Assembly: GCF_014905555.1 (NCBI RefSeq)
Contig: NZ_BNGS01000002.1
Location: 186,001 to 250,000, forward strand
Direction of reading: 5' to 3'
Length of the DNA stretch: 64,000 bases
Origin: Streptomyces sp. Y2F8-2
Lineage (GTDB): Bacteria > Actinomycetota > Actinomycetes > Streptomycetales > Streptomycetaceae
Part shown: positions 52,329 to 59,773 of the stretch, one piece after another
How the letters are laid out: each line of letters begins with the position of its first letter
Numbering within the stretch: position 1 is the stretch's first letter
The notes under the pieces: generated by a model
The model's database searches: none
Told to the model about the DNA's origin: nothing
What the model saw: the letters and a program-made list of their open reading frames with translations, nothing else
Program-made: the position numbers and the translations under genes

Positions 52329-53261
52329 TCAACCGCGCAGGTCGTCGAGTCGCCGCCGGGCACGTGCGAGGGAACGCCCCCGGGGCGGCACGTCCGCCCA
52401 GGGGTCGGTGCGGGCCTGGTCCAGCGCGTCGGCGACGGTCCAGCGGCGGGCGTTCAGAGCCGGGTCGTCCAACTGGCCCCAGGACAGCGGCGTGGCGACC
52501 GGTGCGCCCGGCAGCGCCCGTACGGTGAAGGGGGCGACCGCGGTCTGCGCGTACGCGTTGCGCTGCACGTCGAGGTAGAGGCGGTCGCCGCGGTCCTTCT
52601 TGCGGGCGGCGGTGGTGAGCAGGTCGGGGTGGGCGGCGGCGAGGACGTCGGCGATGTCCCTCGCGAACCGCCGTGCCTCGTCGAAGTCGTGGTCGCCACT
52701 GATGGGGACGACGACGTGCAGGCCCCGCGAACCGGTGGTCATCAGGCCGGACGGCAGCCGCAGTTCGTCCAGCAGCTCCCCCACCAGCCGGGCGGCTGCG
52801 CGTACCTGGCCGAAGTCGCCGTCCGCCGGGTCGAGGTCGAGGATGATCCGGTCGGGCCGCTGGAGCCGGTCGGCGCGGGAGAGCCAGCGGTGCAGGGTGA
52901 GGCAGGCCTGGTCGGCGAGGTAGAGGAGGGTGGCGGTGTCGTCGCAGACGGTGTGGCAGACGGTGCCGCCCTCCTTGGGGAGTTCGACGCGGTGGATCCA
53001 CTCCGGGTAGTGCTCCGGGGTGTTCTTCTGCATGAAGCGGGGCCCGTCCACGCCGTCCGGGTGCCGCTCCAGCATCAGGGGCCGGCCACGCAGGTGCGGC
53101 AGCATGAAGGGGGCGACGGAGCGGTAGTACGCCACGAGGTCGGCCTTGGTGTACTCCTTGCCGCCCCCATCCCCGTCCCCGGCGCCGGGGAAGAGCACCT
53201 TGTCCGGCCGGTGTACCTCGACCGTGCGGCGGCCGGCCCGCACGGTCCGCGTGCTGCTCAT
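52329..53261 (-). CDS. Stand-alone LigD polymerase-domain protein
   Basis: This 310-residue protein is a LigD-type archaeo-eukaryotic primase/polymerase of bacterial non-homologous end joining. TVEVHRPDKVLFPG and DLVAYYRSVAPFMLPHLRGRPLMLERHPDG begin the domain. IILDLDPADG is the catalytic DxD, GLMTTGSRGLHVVVPI the nucleotide-binding segment, and ARKKDRGDRLYLDVQRNAYAQTAVAPFTVRALPGAPVATPLSWG the C-terminal signature. No ligase or 3'-phosphoesterase domain is attached and no Ku gene is adjacent. It starts 14 nt after the transketolase stop, so it is probably part of that transcript. Confidence 0.92.
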   Translation of the reverse strand: MSSTRTVRAGRRTVEVHRPDKVLFPGAGDGDGGGKEYTKADLVAYYRSVAPFMLPHLRGRPLMLERHPDGVDGPRFMQKNTPEHYPEWIHRVELPKEGGTVCHTVCDDTATLLYLADQACLTLHRWLSRADRLQRPDRIILDLDPADGDFGQVRAAARLVGELLDELRLPSGLMTTGSRGLHVVVPISGDHDFDEARRFARDIADVLAAAHPDLLTTAARKKDRGDRLYLDVQRNAYAQTAVAPFTVRALPGAPVATPLSWGQLDDPALNARRWTVADALDQARTDPWADVPPRGRSLARARRRLDDLRG

Positions 53262-53275
53262 GTCGCTCCCCCCGC

Positions 53276-55123
53276 TCACGGCACCACGGCGTGCTCCACC
53301 AGCAGCCGGGCCGAGGCTGCGATCGACTCGGCGTCGATGCCGGCGGCGTGCAGCTGCTCCTCGGGGGTCGCCGAGCCCGGCATCGTACGGACGGCGAGGC
53401 GCACCAGACGCGGTACGGGCCGCCCGTCGAGGAAGGCGTCGAGGACCGCGTCGCCGAGGCCGCCCTCCTCGCGGTGGTCCTCCACGGTGAGCAGGCAACC
53501 GGTGCGGTCGGCGGCCTCGCGCAGAGTCTCGCGGTCGACGGGCTTGACCGAGTAGAGGTCGATGACCCGTACGCGGACGCCCTGGCGGGCGAGGGCGTCG
53601 GCGGCCTTCAGCGCCTCGTGGACGGTGACCCCGGCGGCGACGATGGTGAGCCGGTCCTCATGGGAGGCGCGCAGCACCTTGCTGCCGCCGATCGGGAACT
53701 CCTCGGTGGGCCCGTAGATGACCGGTGTCTTCCCGCGCGAGGTGCGCAGGTAGCGGATGCCCTCAAGGCCGGCCATCGAGGCGACGAGCCGGGCGGTCTG
53801 GTTGGCGTCGCACGGGTACAGCACGGTCGAGTCGTACACCGAGCGGAACATCGCCAGGTCTTCGAGACCCATCTGGGAGGGGCCGTCCTGGCCGATGGCG
53901 CAGCCGGCGTGTGAGCCGACGAGGTTGATGCCGGAGCCGCTGATCGAGGCCATGCGCACGAAGTCGTGGGCGCGGGTGAGGAACGCGGCGAACGTGGAGG
54001 CGTACGGCACCCAGCCGCGCGCGGCCATGCCGACGGCGGCGCCGACCATGAGCTGTTCGGCGATGTAGCACTCGAAGTAGCGCTCGGGGTGTTCCTTGCC
54101 GAAGTACTCGGACCGGGTGGAGTCGCCGACCTCGCCGTCGAGGGCGACGACGTCGCCGCGGGCGTTGCCGAGCGCGGCGAGCGCCTGGCCGTAGGCGTCG
54201 CGGGTGGCGACCTCGTCCCCGATGTCGTAGCGCGGCAGCTCGAGGTGGCCGCCCTGCACGGCGTGCAGCATGCGGGCGGCCGGGGGCGCCTGGACCTCGA
54301 CGTGGAGGTCGCGGAGGCCGCCGAGTTCCGCGATCGCCTCGTCTGCGTCCGGCAGCGGCTTGCCGTGCTGGCCCTCGCGGTCCTGGACGGCGGTGACGCC
54401 CTTGCCCTTGAGCGTGCGGGCGAGGATCGCGGTGGGCTGCCCGGTGGTGGACTCGGCCTCGGCGAAGGCCCGGTCGATCGCCTCGACGTCGTGGCCGTCG
54501 ACCTCGACGGTGTGCCAGTCGAAGGCCTTGAAGCGGCGTGCGTAGGCGTCCAGGTCGTGGCCGTGGCGGGTGGGTCCGCGCTGGCCGAGCCGGTTGACGT
54601 CGACGATGGTGATCAGGTTGTCGAGGTGCTCGTGTCCGGCGTGCTCGGCGGCCTCCCACACGGAGCCCTCGGCGAGTTCGCTGTCGCCGCACAGCACCCA
54701 CACCCGGTAGCCGGTGCGGTCGAGGCGCTGCCCGGCGAGCGCGATGCCGACCCCCACGGGCAGGCCCTGGCCGAGCGAGCCGGTGGCGGTCTCCACCCAG
54801 GGCAGCCGGCGGGGCGTGGGGTGCCCCTCCAGACGGCTGCCCAGCTTGCGGAAGGTGAGCAGCTCTGTCTCGTTGATCGCGCCGGCGGCCTTGTAGGCGG
54901 CGTAGAGGAGGGGCGAGGCATGCCCCTTGGAGAGGATCAGCCGGTCGTTCCCGGCGTGGGCGGGCCGTTCGAAGTCGTAGCGCAGGTGGTGGGCCAGCAG
55001 GACGGCCATCAGGTCCGCCGCGGACATCGAGGAGGTGGGGTGCCCGGACCCGGCCGCGGCGGAGGCACGGACGCTGTCGACGCGGAGCTGCTGGGCGAGC
55101 TCGTGCAGATGACGGGGGTTCAT
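53276..55123 (-). CDS. Transketolase-like ThDP enzyme
   Basis: This 615-residue enzyme resembles transketolase. HELAQQLRVDSVRASAAAGSGHPTSSMSAADLMAVL is the start, ILSKGHASPLLYAAY, ATGSLGQGLPVGVGIAL and VLCGDSELAEGSVWEAAEHAGHEHLDNLITIVDVNRLGQ follow, the last being the ThDP motif. The pyrimidine-binding half has GEVGDSTRSEYF, ERYFECYIAEQLMVGAAVGMA and GSHAGCAIGQDGPSQMGLEDLAM. The C-terminal domain is complete. It shuffles two-carbon units in the pentose phosphate pathway. The ATG at 55123 overlaps the NDH stop (ATGA) and has GGAGG upstream. Confidence 0.93.
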   Translation of the reverse strand: MNPRHLHELAQQLRVDSVRASAAAGSGHPTSSMSAADLMAVLLAHHLRYDFERPAHAGNDRLILSKGHASPLLYAAYKAAGAINETELLTFRKLGSRLEGHPTPRRLPWVETATGSLGQGLPVGVGIALAGQRLDRTGYRVWVLCGDSELAEGSVWEAAEHAGHEHLDNLITIVDVNRLGQRGPTRHGHDLDAYARRFKAFDWHTVEVDGHDVEAIDRAFAEAESTTGQPTAILARTLKGKGVTAVQDREGQHGKPLPDADEAIAELGGLRDLHVEVQAPPAARMLHAVQGGHLELPRYDIGDEVATRDAYGQALAALGNARGDVVALDGEVGDSTRSEYFGKEHPERYFECYIAEQLMVGAAVGMAARGWVPYASTFAAFLTRAHDFVRMASISGSGINLVGSHAGCAIGQDGPSQMGLEDLAMFRSVYDSTVLYPCDANQTARLVASMAGLEGIRYLRTSRGKTPVIYGPTEEFPIGGSKVLRASHEDRLTIVAAGVTVHEALKAADALARQGVRVRVIDLYSVKPVDRETLREAADRTGCLLTVEDHREEGGLGDAVLDAFLDGRPVPRLVRLAVRTMPGSATPEEQLHAAGIDAESIAASARLLVEHAVVP

Positions 55124-56457
55124 GTCTGTTCCTCCTTGCCGGACGTGTTGTTGCCGCCCGGCACGCGGGCCAGTTCGGGCGAGGACGACTCCAGCGGCAC
55201 GGACCACGAGCGCACCAGCCCCAGCTGGACGGCCTGGCGCGGCAGGAGGGCGTCCAGCAGCCAGTCAGCGGCGACCCGGATGCGGTTGCCGGGCATCGCG
55301 GCGAGGTGGTAGCCGTGCGTGACGGCGGAGGCGAGCGGCCCCGACAGCGGCACGCCGAGCGGGGCGGCGGCGGCCTGCGGGCCACCGAGGTCCACGACGA
55401 AGCCCAGGTCGCGGTGGCGGTAGGCGCGCCGGGAGCCGATGCCGAGGGAGGCGGCGACGTTGCGCGCGCAGACCTTGCCGTGCCGCCAGGCGTGCTGCGC
55501 CGTCATGGGCGTGTACTGGCCGGGGTTCTCCAGGTCGGGTACGGCGGCCGCGTCACCGCAGGCGAACACCTCGGGATGGCCGGGCACCTGCAGGTAGGGG
55601 TCGACGAGCAGCCGGCCGCGCTCCAGGGGCTTGCCGAGGCCCTCCACGAACGGGTCGGGGCGGACGCCGACGCACCACACCAGCGTGCGGGTGTCGACGA
55701 ACTCCCCGTCGGTCAGCAGCACTCCGTCGTGCGTGGCCTCCTTCACGGAGGTTCCCATCCGCACGTCGACACCGCGCCGCCTGAGAACACGGTCCGCGGT
55801 GCGGGAGAGCCGCTCGTCCATCTCCGGCAGCACGCGCGGTGCGATGTCCAGCAGCATCCAGCGCGGCTTGATGCCCTGGCGCAGCGGCTGCTTGCGCACG
55901 AGCGCGTCGGTGTACCGCTTGCCCTGGGCGGCGACTTCGGTTCCGGTGTATCCCGCGCCGACCACCACGAAGGTGCAGCGCGCGGCGCAGGTCTTGGGGT
56001 CGTCGGACGTGGCGGCCAGCTCGATCTGGCGGGTCACGTGGTCGCGCAGGTACAGCGCCTCCGGCATGCCACGGAAGCCGTGCGCGTGCTCGGAGACGCC
56101 GGGGATCGGCAGCAGCTTGTTGACACTGCCGACGGCGAGGACGAGCCGGTCGTAGCCGAGGGTGCCGCCGTTGCCCTCCGGGTCGGTGTAGTGCACGGTG
56201 CGGGCGTCGAGGTCGACACCGTCGGCCTCGCCGAGCACCAGGCGGACGTTGCGCAGGGTGCCGGAGAGCGAGACGGCGACCCGGCGCGGTTCCAGGATGC
56301 CGGTGGCCACCTGTGGCAGCAGCGGCAGGTACAGAAAGTAGTCCGTCGGGTTGAGCAGAGTGATGTCGGCCCGGTGCCGGGTCAGCCGGGCCAGGGTGCG
56401 GGCGGTCCGGTACCCGGCGAATCCGGCACCGACGATCAGGATGCGGGGTCGACTCAC
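55120..56457 (-). CDS. Type II NADH dehydrogenase
   Basis: This 445-residue FAD enzyme passes electrons from NADH to quinone without pumping protons. GTG at 56457 follows GGAGG. SRPRILIVGAGFAGYRTARTLAR is the FAD loop. DRLVLAVGSVNKLLPIPGV and FVVVGAGYTGTEVAAQ give the second dinucleotide motif. VFACGDAAAVPDLE is the C-terminal FAD motif. The membrane-binding C-terminus is amphipathic rather than spanning. It opens the long minus-strand array through an ATGA overlap with transketolase and is divergent from the LLM oxidoreductase. Confidence 0.93.
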   Translation of the reverse strand: MSRPRILIVGAGFAGYRTARTLARLTRHRADITLLNPTDYFLYLPLLPQVATGILEPRRVAVSLSGTLRNVRLVLGEADGVDLDARTVHYTDPEGNGGTLGYDRLVLAVGSVNKLLPIPGVSEHAHGFRGMPEALYLRDHVTRQIELAATSDDPKTCAARCTFVVVGAGYTGTEVAAQGKRYTDALVRKQPLRQGIKPRWMLLDIAPRVLPEMDERLSRTADRVLRRRGVDVRMGTSVKEATHDGVLLTDGEFVDTRTLVWCVGVRPDPFVEGLGKPLERGRLLVDPYLQVPGHPEVFACGDAAAVPDLENPGQYTPMTAQHAWRHGKVCARNVAASLGIGSRRAYRHRDLGFVVDLGGPQAAAAPLGVPLSGPLASAVTHGYHLAAMPGNRIRVAADWLLDALLPRQAVQLGLVRSWSVPLESSSPELARVPGGNNTSGKEEQT

Positions 56458-56575
56458 GATGCGCCTCCGGCGTTCTCGCGCGTACGTCGTCTGCCTGGCG
56501 GACGCACGGATGCGCCACCCGTGCGAGACCTTCCGCGTCCCCCGGGTCAGGGCGCCCAAACGCCGCCGGGCGGGC

Positions 56576-56601
56576 GTTTCGTCCATGTCCCGCACGGTTA
56601 C
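56576..56601 (+). promoter_or_regulatory. SigB-type promoter candidate before the LLM oxidoreductase
   Basis: GTTT (56576-56579), 16 nt, then GGTTAC (56596-56601) differs from the SigB-family consensus at one base of the -10 part. The start codon is 45 nt downstream. Confidence 0.4.
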
Positions 56602-56645
56602 CCGGCCGGTGACCGACGCGGTACCCCCTCCCCGGAGGTTCACCC

Positions 56646-57602
56646 ATGACCGAGTACGGCTACTTCCTCTCGTGCGAGGAGTTCGGCCCCGCGGATCTGA
56701 TCGAACAGGCGAGGATGGCCGAGCAGGCCGGTTTCCAGCGACTGTGGATCTCGGACCACTACCACCCGTGGAACGACGCACAGGGCCAGAGCCCGTTCGT
56801 GTGGTCGGTGATCGGTGCGCTCTCGGAGGCGGTGTCGCTGCCCGTAGAGACCGCGGTGACCTGTCCGACCGTGCGGATGCACCCGGCGGTGGTGGCGCAG
56901 GCCGCCGCGACCAGCGCGGTGATGACCGGCGGGCGGTTCCGCCTCGGCGTGGGCACGGGTGAGGCGCTGAACGAGCACATCCTCGGCGATCCGTGGCCGC
57001 CCACGACCGTGCGCCTGGAGATGCTGGAAGAGGCGATCCAGATCATGCGCCGCCTGTTCACCGGCGAGCAGGTCACCCACTACGGCACCCACTACAAGGT
57101 GGAGAACGCCCGCCTGTACACGATCCCCGACGGGCCGATCCCGATCGACATCTCCGGTTTCGGGCCCGAGGCGACGGCCCTGGCGGCGCGCATCGGCGAC
57201 GGCTACATCACGATGATGCCCGAGGAGTCGATGGTGACGCAGTTCCGCAAGGGCGGGGGCGGCACCAAGCCGGTGAGCGGAGGCGCCAAGGTCTGCTACG
57301 GCACGGACCGCGAGGAGTGCGTGCGGACGGTCCGCGAGCTGTGGTCCAACGAGCTGCTTCCCGGCGAGATGGGGCAGGTGCTGCCGACGCCGAGGCACTT
57401 CGAGCAGCTGATGCCGCTGGTCTCGGAGGACATGGTGCGGGAGAACCGCGTGTGCGGCGACGATGTGGACGAGCACGTGTCCGCCCTCACCGCGTTCGTG
57501 GACGCGGGCTTCGACGTGGTCTACGTCAACCAGATCGGCCCGGACCAGCGCGGCTTCTTCGACTTCTACCGGACGAAGGTGCTGCCGCAGCTGCCGCGGT
57601 GA
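56646..57602 (+). CDS. F420-dependent LLM-class oxidoreductase (TIGR03557-like)
   Basis: This 318-residue luciferase-like monooxygenase-fold protein would use F420. MTEYGYFLSCEEFGPADLIEQARMAEQAGFQRLWISDHYHPWNDAQGQSPFVWSVIGALSEA is the family opening (SDHxxPW). TCPTVRMHPAVVAQAAATSAVMTGGRFRLGVGTGEALNEH is the typical ring. FDVVYVNQIGPDQRGFFDFY ends it. It resembles F420-dependent glucose-6-phosphate dehydrogenase relatives. GGAGG precedes the ATG. A 22-bp perfect hairpin terminates it. Confidence 0.92.
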   Translation: MTEYGYFLSCEEFGPADLIEQARMAEQAGFQRLWISDHYHPWNDAQGQSPFVWSVIGALSEAVSLPVETAVTCPTVRMHPAVVAQAAATSAVMTGGRFRLGVGTGEALNEHILGDPWPPTTVRLEMLEEAIQIMRRLFTGEQVTHYGTHYKVENARLYTIPDGPIPIDISGFGPEATALAARIGDGYITMMPEESMVTQFRKGGGGTKPVSGGAKVCYGTDREECVRTVRELWSNELLPGEMGQVLPTPRHFEQLMPLVSEDMVRENRVCGDDVDEHVSALTAFVDAGFDVVYVNQIGPDQRGFFDFYRTKVLPQLPR

Positions 57603-57607
57603 CGCGG

Positions 57608-57660
57608 TGGACACGAGCGAACCCCGGGGTACATACAGCCCCGGGGTTCGCTCGTGTCCA
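57608..57660. terminator. 22-bp perfect bidirectional hairpin
   Basis: The arms 57608-57629 and 57639-57660 pair perfectly over 22 bp around a 9-nt loop (TACATACAG). It separates the convergent LLM oxidoreductase (stop 57602) from the SDR gene (stop 57666). It is the cleanest terminator in the window. Confidence 0.93.
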
Positions 57661-57665
57661 TGCGC

Positions 57666-58703
57666 TCAGCCACGGCGGCGCAGGCCGGCCGCCGTGACCG
57701 CGGCACCCAGGCCCCCGGCAAGGACGCCCGCACCGATGCGCGTCCGGTTGCGGGACAGCCACTCCTCCACGCTGTCCGGGCGGGACTCCGCGTCGAAGCG
57801 GCCGTGGGCACCGTAGTCGTGGCCGTGGGGTCCGTCCGCCGGCGACCACAGGTTGCCCGCGGTGCCGTGCTGCCCCTCGTCGCGCTGCGAGTCGAACCCG
57901 GTACGGGCGAGGTAGCGGTCCAGCAGTCCCGGGAACACGGCGTTGGCGATGATCGTGGCCGCCGTGGACCCGCCCACCCAGTACTCCCGGCGCCGCGGGT
58001 GCCCGGCCGCGTGGACGATCGCGCGCGCGGCGACCTCCGGCTGGTAGACCGGCGCCACCGGCCGCGCCCGGCCCGGCATCCGGCTGAGCACCCAGTCGAA
58101 CTGCGGGGTGTTGAGCGCCGGCATCTGCACCATCGTCGTGCGCACCTTCGAGCCGTCGTGCAGCAGTTCGCAGCGCAGCGACTCGTTGAAGCCCTGGATC
58201 GCGTGTTTGGCCCCGCAGTACGCCGACTGCAGCGGGATGCCCCGGTAGGCCAGCGCGGAGCCGACCTGGACGATCGTGCCGTGGTCCGCGGGCAGCATGT
58301 GACGCAGCGCGGCCCGGGTGCCGAACACATAGCCCAGGTACGTCACTTCGGTGACCCTGCGGAACTCGTCCGGAGCGACGTCCGTGAACCGCGCGAAGAC
58401 ACCGGCGAACGCGTTGTTGACCCAGACGTCGATCCGTCCGAACTCCTCTACGACCTGTTCCGCCGCGTCCTCGACCGCCCGTGCGTCCGACACGTCGACG
58501 GGGACGACGAGCGCCTCACCCCCGGCGCGCCGCACCTCGTCCGCGGCCGCGGCGAGGCCCTCGCGTCCCCGGGCGAGCAGAGCGACCCGGTCGCCCCGCT
58601 CGGCGAAGGCGACGGCCGTGGCTCGGCCCACGCCGCCGCTGGCCCCGGTCACCACGACTGCCCTGCGGCGCTTCGGCAGGGCTCCCGACCATGCCCTGGC
58701 CAC
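57666..58703 (-). CDS. SDR-family oxidoreductase with C-terminal membrane helix
   Basis: This 345-residue short-chain dehydrogenase has TGASGGVGRATAVAFAERG (NADP loop), NNAFAG, and IVQVGSALAYRGIPLQSAYCGAKHAIQGF carrying catalytic Ser, Tyr and Lys. An extension beyond the usual 250 residues ends in a hydrophobic helix (RTRIGAGVLAGGLGAAVTAAG), suggesting membrane attachment. The substrate is unknown. It is the last gene of the two-gene minus unit with the holin-like protein (6-nt gap). Confidence 0.92.
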   Translation of the reverse strand: MARAWSGALPKRRRAVVVTGASGGVGRATAVAFAERGDRVALLARGREGLAAAADEVRRAGGEALVVPVDVSDARAVEDAAEQVVEEFGRIDVWVNNAFAGVFARFTDVAPDEFRRVTEVTYLGYVFGTRAALRHMLPADHGTIVQVGSALAYRGIPLQSAYCGAKHAIQGFNESLRCELLHDGSKVRTTMVQMPALNTPQFDWVLSRMPGRARPVAPVYQPEVAARAIVHAAGHPRRREYWVGGSTAATIIANAVFPGLLDRYLARTGFDSQRDEGQHGTAGNLWSPADGPHGHDYGAHGRFDAESRPDSVEEWLSRNRTRIGAGVLAGGLGAAVTAAGLRRRG

Positions 58704-58709
58704 GGCGGC

Positions 58710-59195
58710 TCACCGGGCCCGGTGCTGCGGCGTCCCGGGGTCCGCTCCAGGACCCGCGGTACCCGGCGCGGCCGGATCGGTGACGCCCGGCGTGGGCGGG
58801 GTGTGCGGCATCGGCGGGTACGGCGTCCCGAGCCCGCTCTGCGGGGCGGCGGGCGGCGTACCGCCAAGGCCGTGGGCGGCGTGGTGCGACGCGGCTCCGT
58901 GCCCGCCTGTGCGAGCGGCGCCGCGCAGCAGGTAGGCGGCCACGCCGAGCACCGCCGCCGTGATCAGCGCGGCGGCCCAGCCCGGCAGGGCCAGGGCCAG
59001 CGCCAGACCGAGGGCGAGCGCCACCCCGGCGCCCGCGTACAGTCCGGTGGCGCCCGAGGCCGCGTAGAGCGCGGCCGTGCGGCGCTGCTTGCGGGTCTGC
59101 TCGCGCAACTCCTCGCGCACGGCTTCCCGGGCCACCTGCGCCAGCTCGTCGACCAGATGCTTGTCCAGATGTTCCAGGTGATCCAAGCGGTTCAT
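58710..59195 (-). CDS. Holin-like small membrane protein with Pro-rich tail
   Basis: This 161-residue protein has a charged helical N-terminus (LDHLEHLDKHLVDELAQVAREAVREELREQTRKQ). Two tight membrane helices follow (AALYAASGATGLYAGAGVALALGLALALAL, AALITAAVLGVAAYLLRG), and then a Gly/Pro/His-rich tail. The helix pair resembles actinobacterial holin superfamily III-type proteins that are common stress or membrane proteins rather than phage holins. The ATG at 59195 lies 9 nt after a GGGTAC box. Confidence 0.75.
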   Translation of the reverse strand: MNRLDHLEHLDKHLVDELAQVAREAVREELREQTRKQRRTAALYAASGATGLYAGAGVALALGLALALALPGWAAALITAAVLGVAAYLLRGAARTGGHGAASHHAAHGLGGTPPAAPQSGLGTPYPPMPHTPPTPGVTDPAAPGTAGPGADPGTPQHRAR

Positions 59196-59204
59196 GTCCG
59201 CCGG

Positions 59205-59229
59205 GTACCCGTGCCCGCGCACGCGTAAC
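59205..59229 (-). promoter_or_regulatory. Possible SigB-type promoter of the holin-like gene
   Basis: Minus strand: GTTA (59229-59226), 15 nt, then GGGTAC (59210-59205), 9 nt before the start codon. The -35 part is off by one base and the leader would be very short, so confidence is low. Confidence 0.3.
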
Positions 59230-59297
59230 GGCAGGTGCGCGCCCGGATCGGGGTGAAACGATCTCCCTCCCGGCCGGCCGCAACTAGGCTCGTCGGC

Positions 59298-59651
59298 ATG
59301 GAGATTCTGGGAGCCACGCTGCGGATCTGCGTCGACGACCTGGAGGCTTCGGTCCCCTTCTACGAGAGACTGGCGGGCAGCCGCGCGCTCCGCTTCGAAC
59401 GCGGCGGTGTCTCGGTCGCCGCGGTCGGCTGTTTCCTGCTGATGAGCGGGCCGGAGTCCGAGCTGGAGATCCTGCGCAAGGTGGCGGCGACGATCGCGGT
59501 GGAGGACGTCGAGGAGGCCCACCGGGTGCTGAGCGACCTCGGCGCGCGTATCATCGCCGGCCCGGTGCCGACGCCGGTCGGCCGCAACCTGATCGCCGTG
59601 CATCCGGACGGTTCCGTGTACGAGTACGTGGACCGCCGCCGGGCGGAATGA
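59298..59651 (+). CDS. VOC-superfamily (glyoxalase-fold) protein
   Basis: This 117-residue protein has two beta-alpha-beta-beta-beta modules: EILGATLRICVDDLEASVPFYERLAGSRALRFERGGVSVAAVGCFLLMSG and KVAATIAVEDVEEAHRVLSDLGARIIAGPVPTPVGRNLIAVHPDGSVYEYVDRR. The second half keeps the terminal Glu (YEYV) used as a metal ligand, but the first His position is not clear, so catalysis is uncertain. The ATG at 59298 is preceded closely by TAGGCT, which may be a -10 element giving a short leader. Confidence 0.82.
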   Translation: MEILGATLRICVDDLEASVPFYERLAGSRALRFERGGVSVAAVGCFLLMSGPESELEILRKVAATIAVEDVEEAHRVLSDLGARIIAGPVPTPVGRNLIAVHPDGSVYEYVDRRRAE

Positions 59652-59773
59652 CGCACTCCACTGTCGTAAAGGCATCGAAACGGCCGGGAAACAACGCGGC
59701 GGGACTCTTCCGTGCAACAGCACTGCCCCGCTCGTCGGGGAGGTGACGCGAGCTCGCGGAAGAGGGAAGGTTC

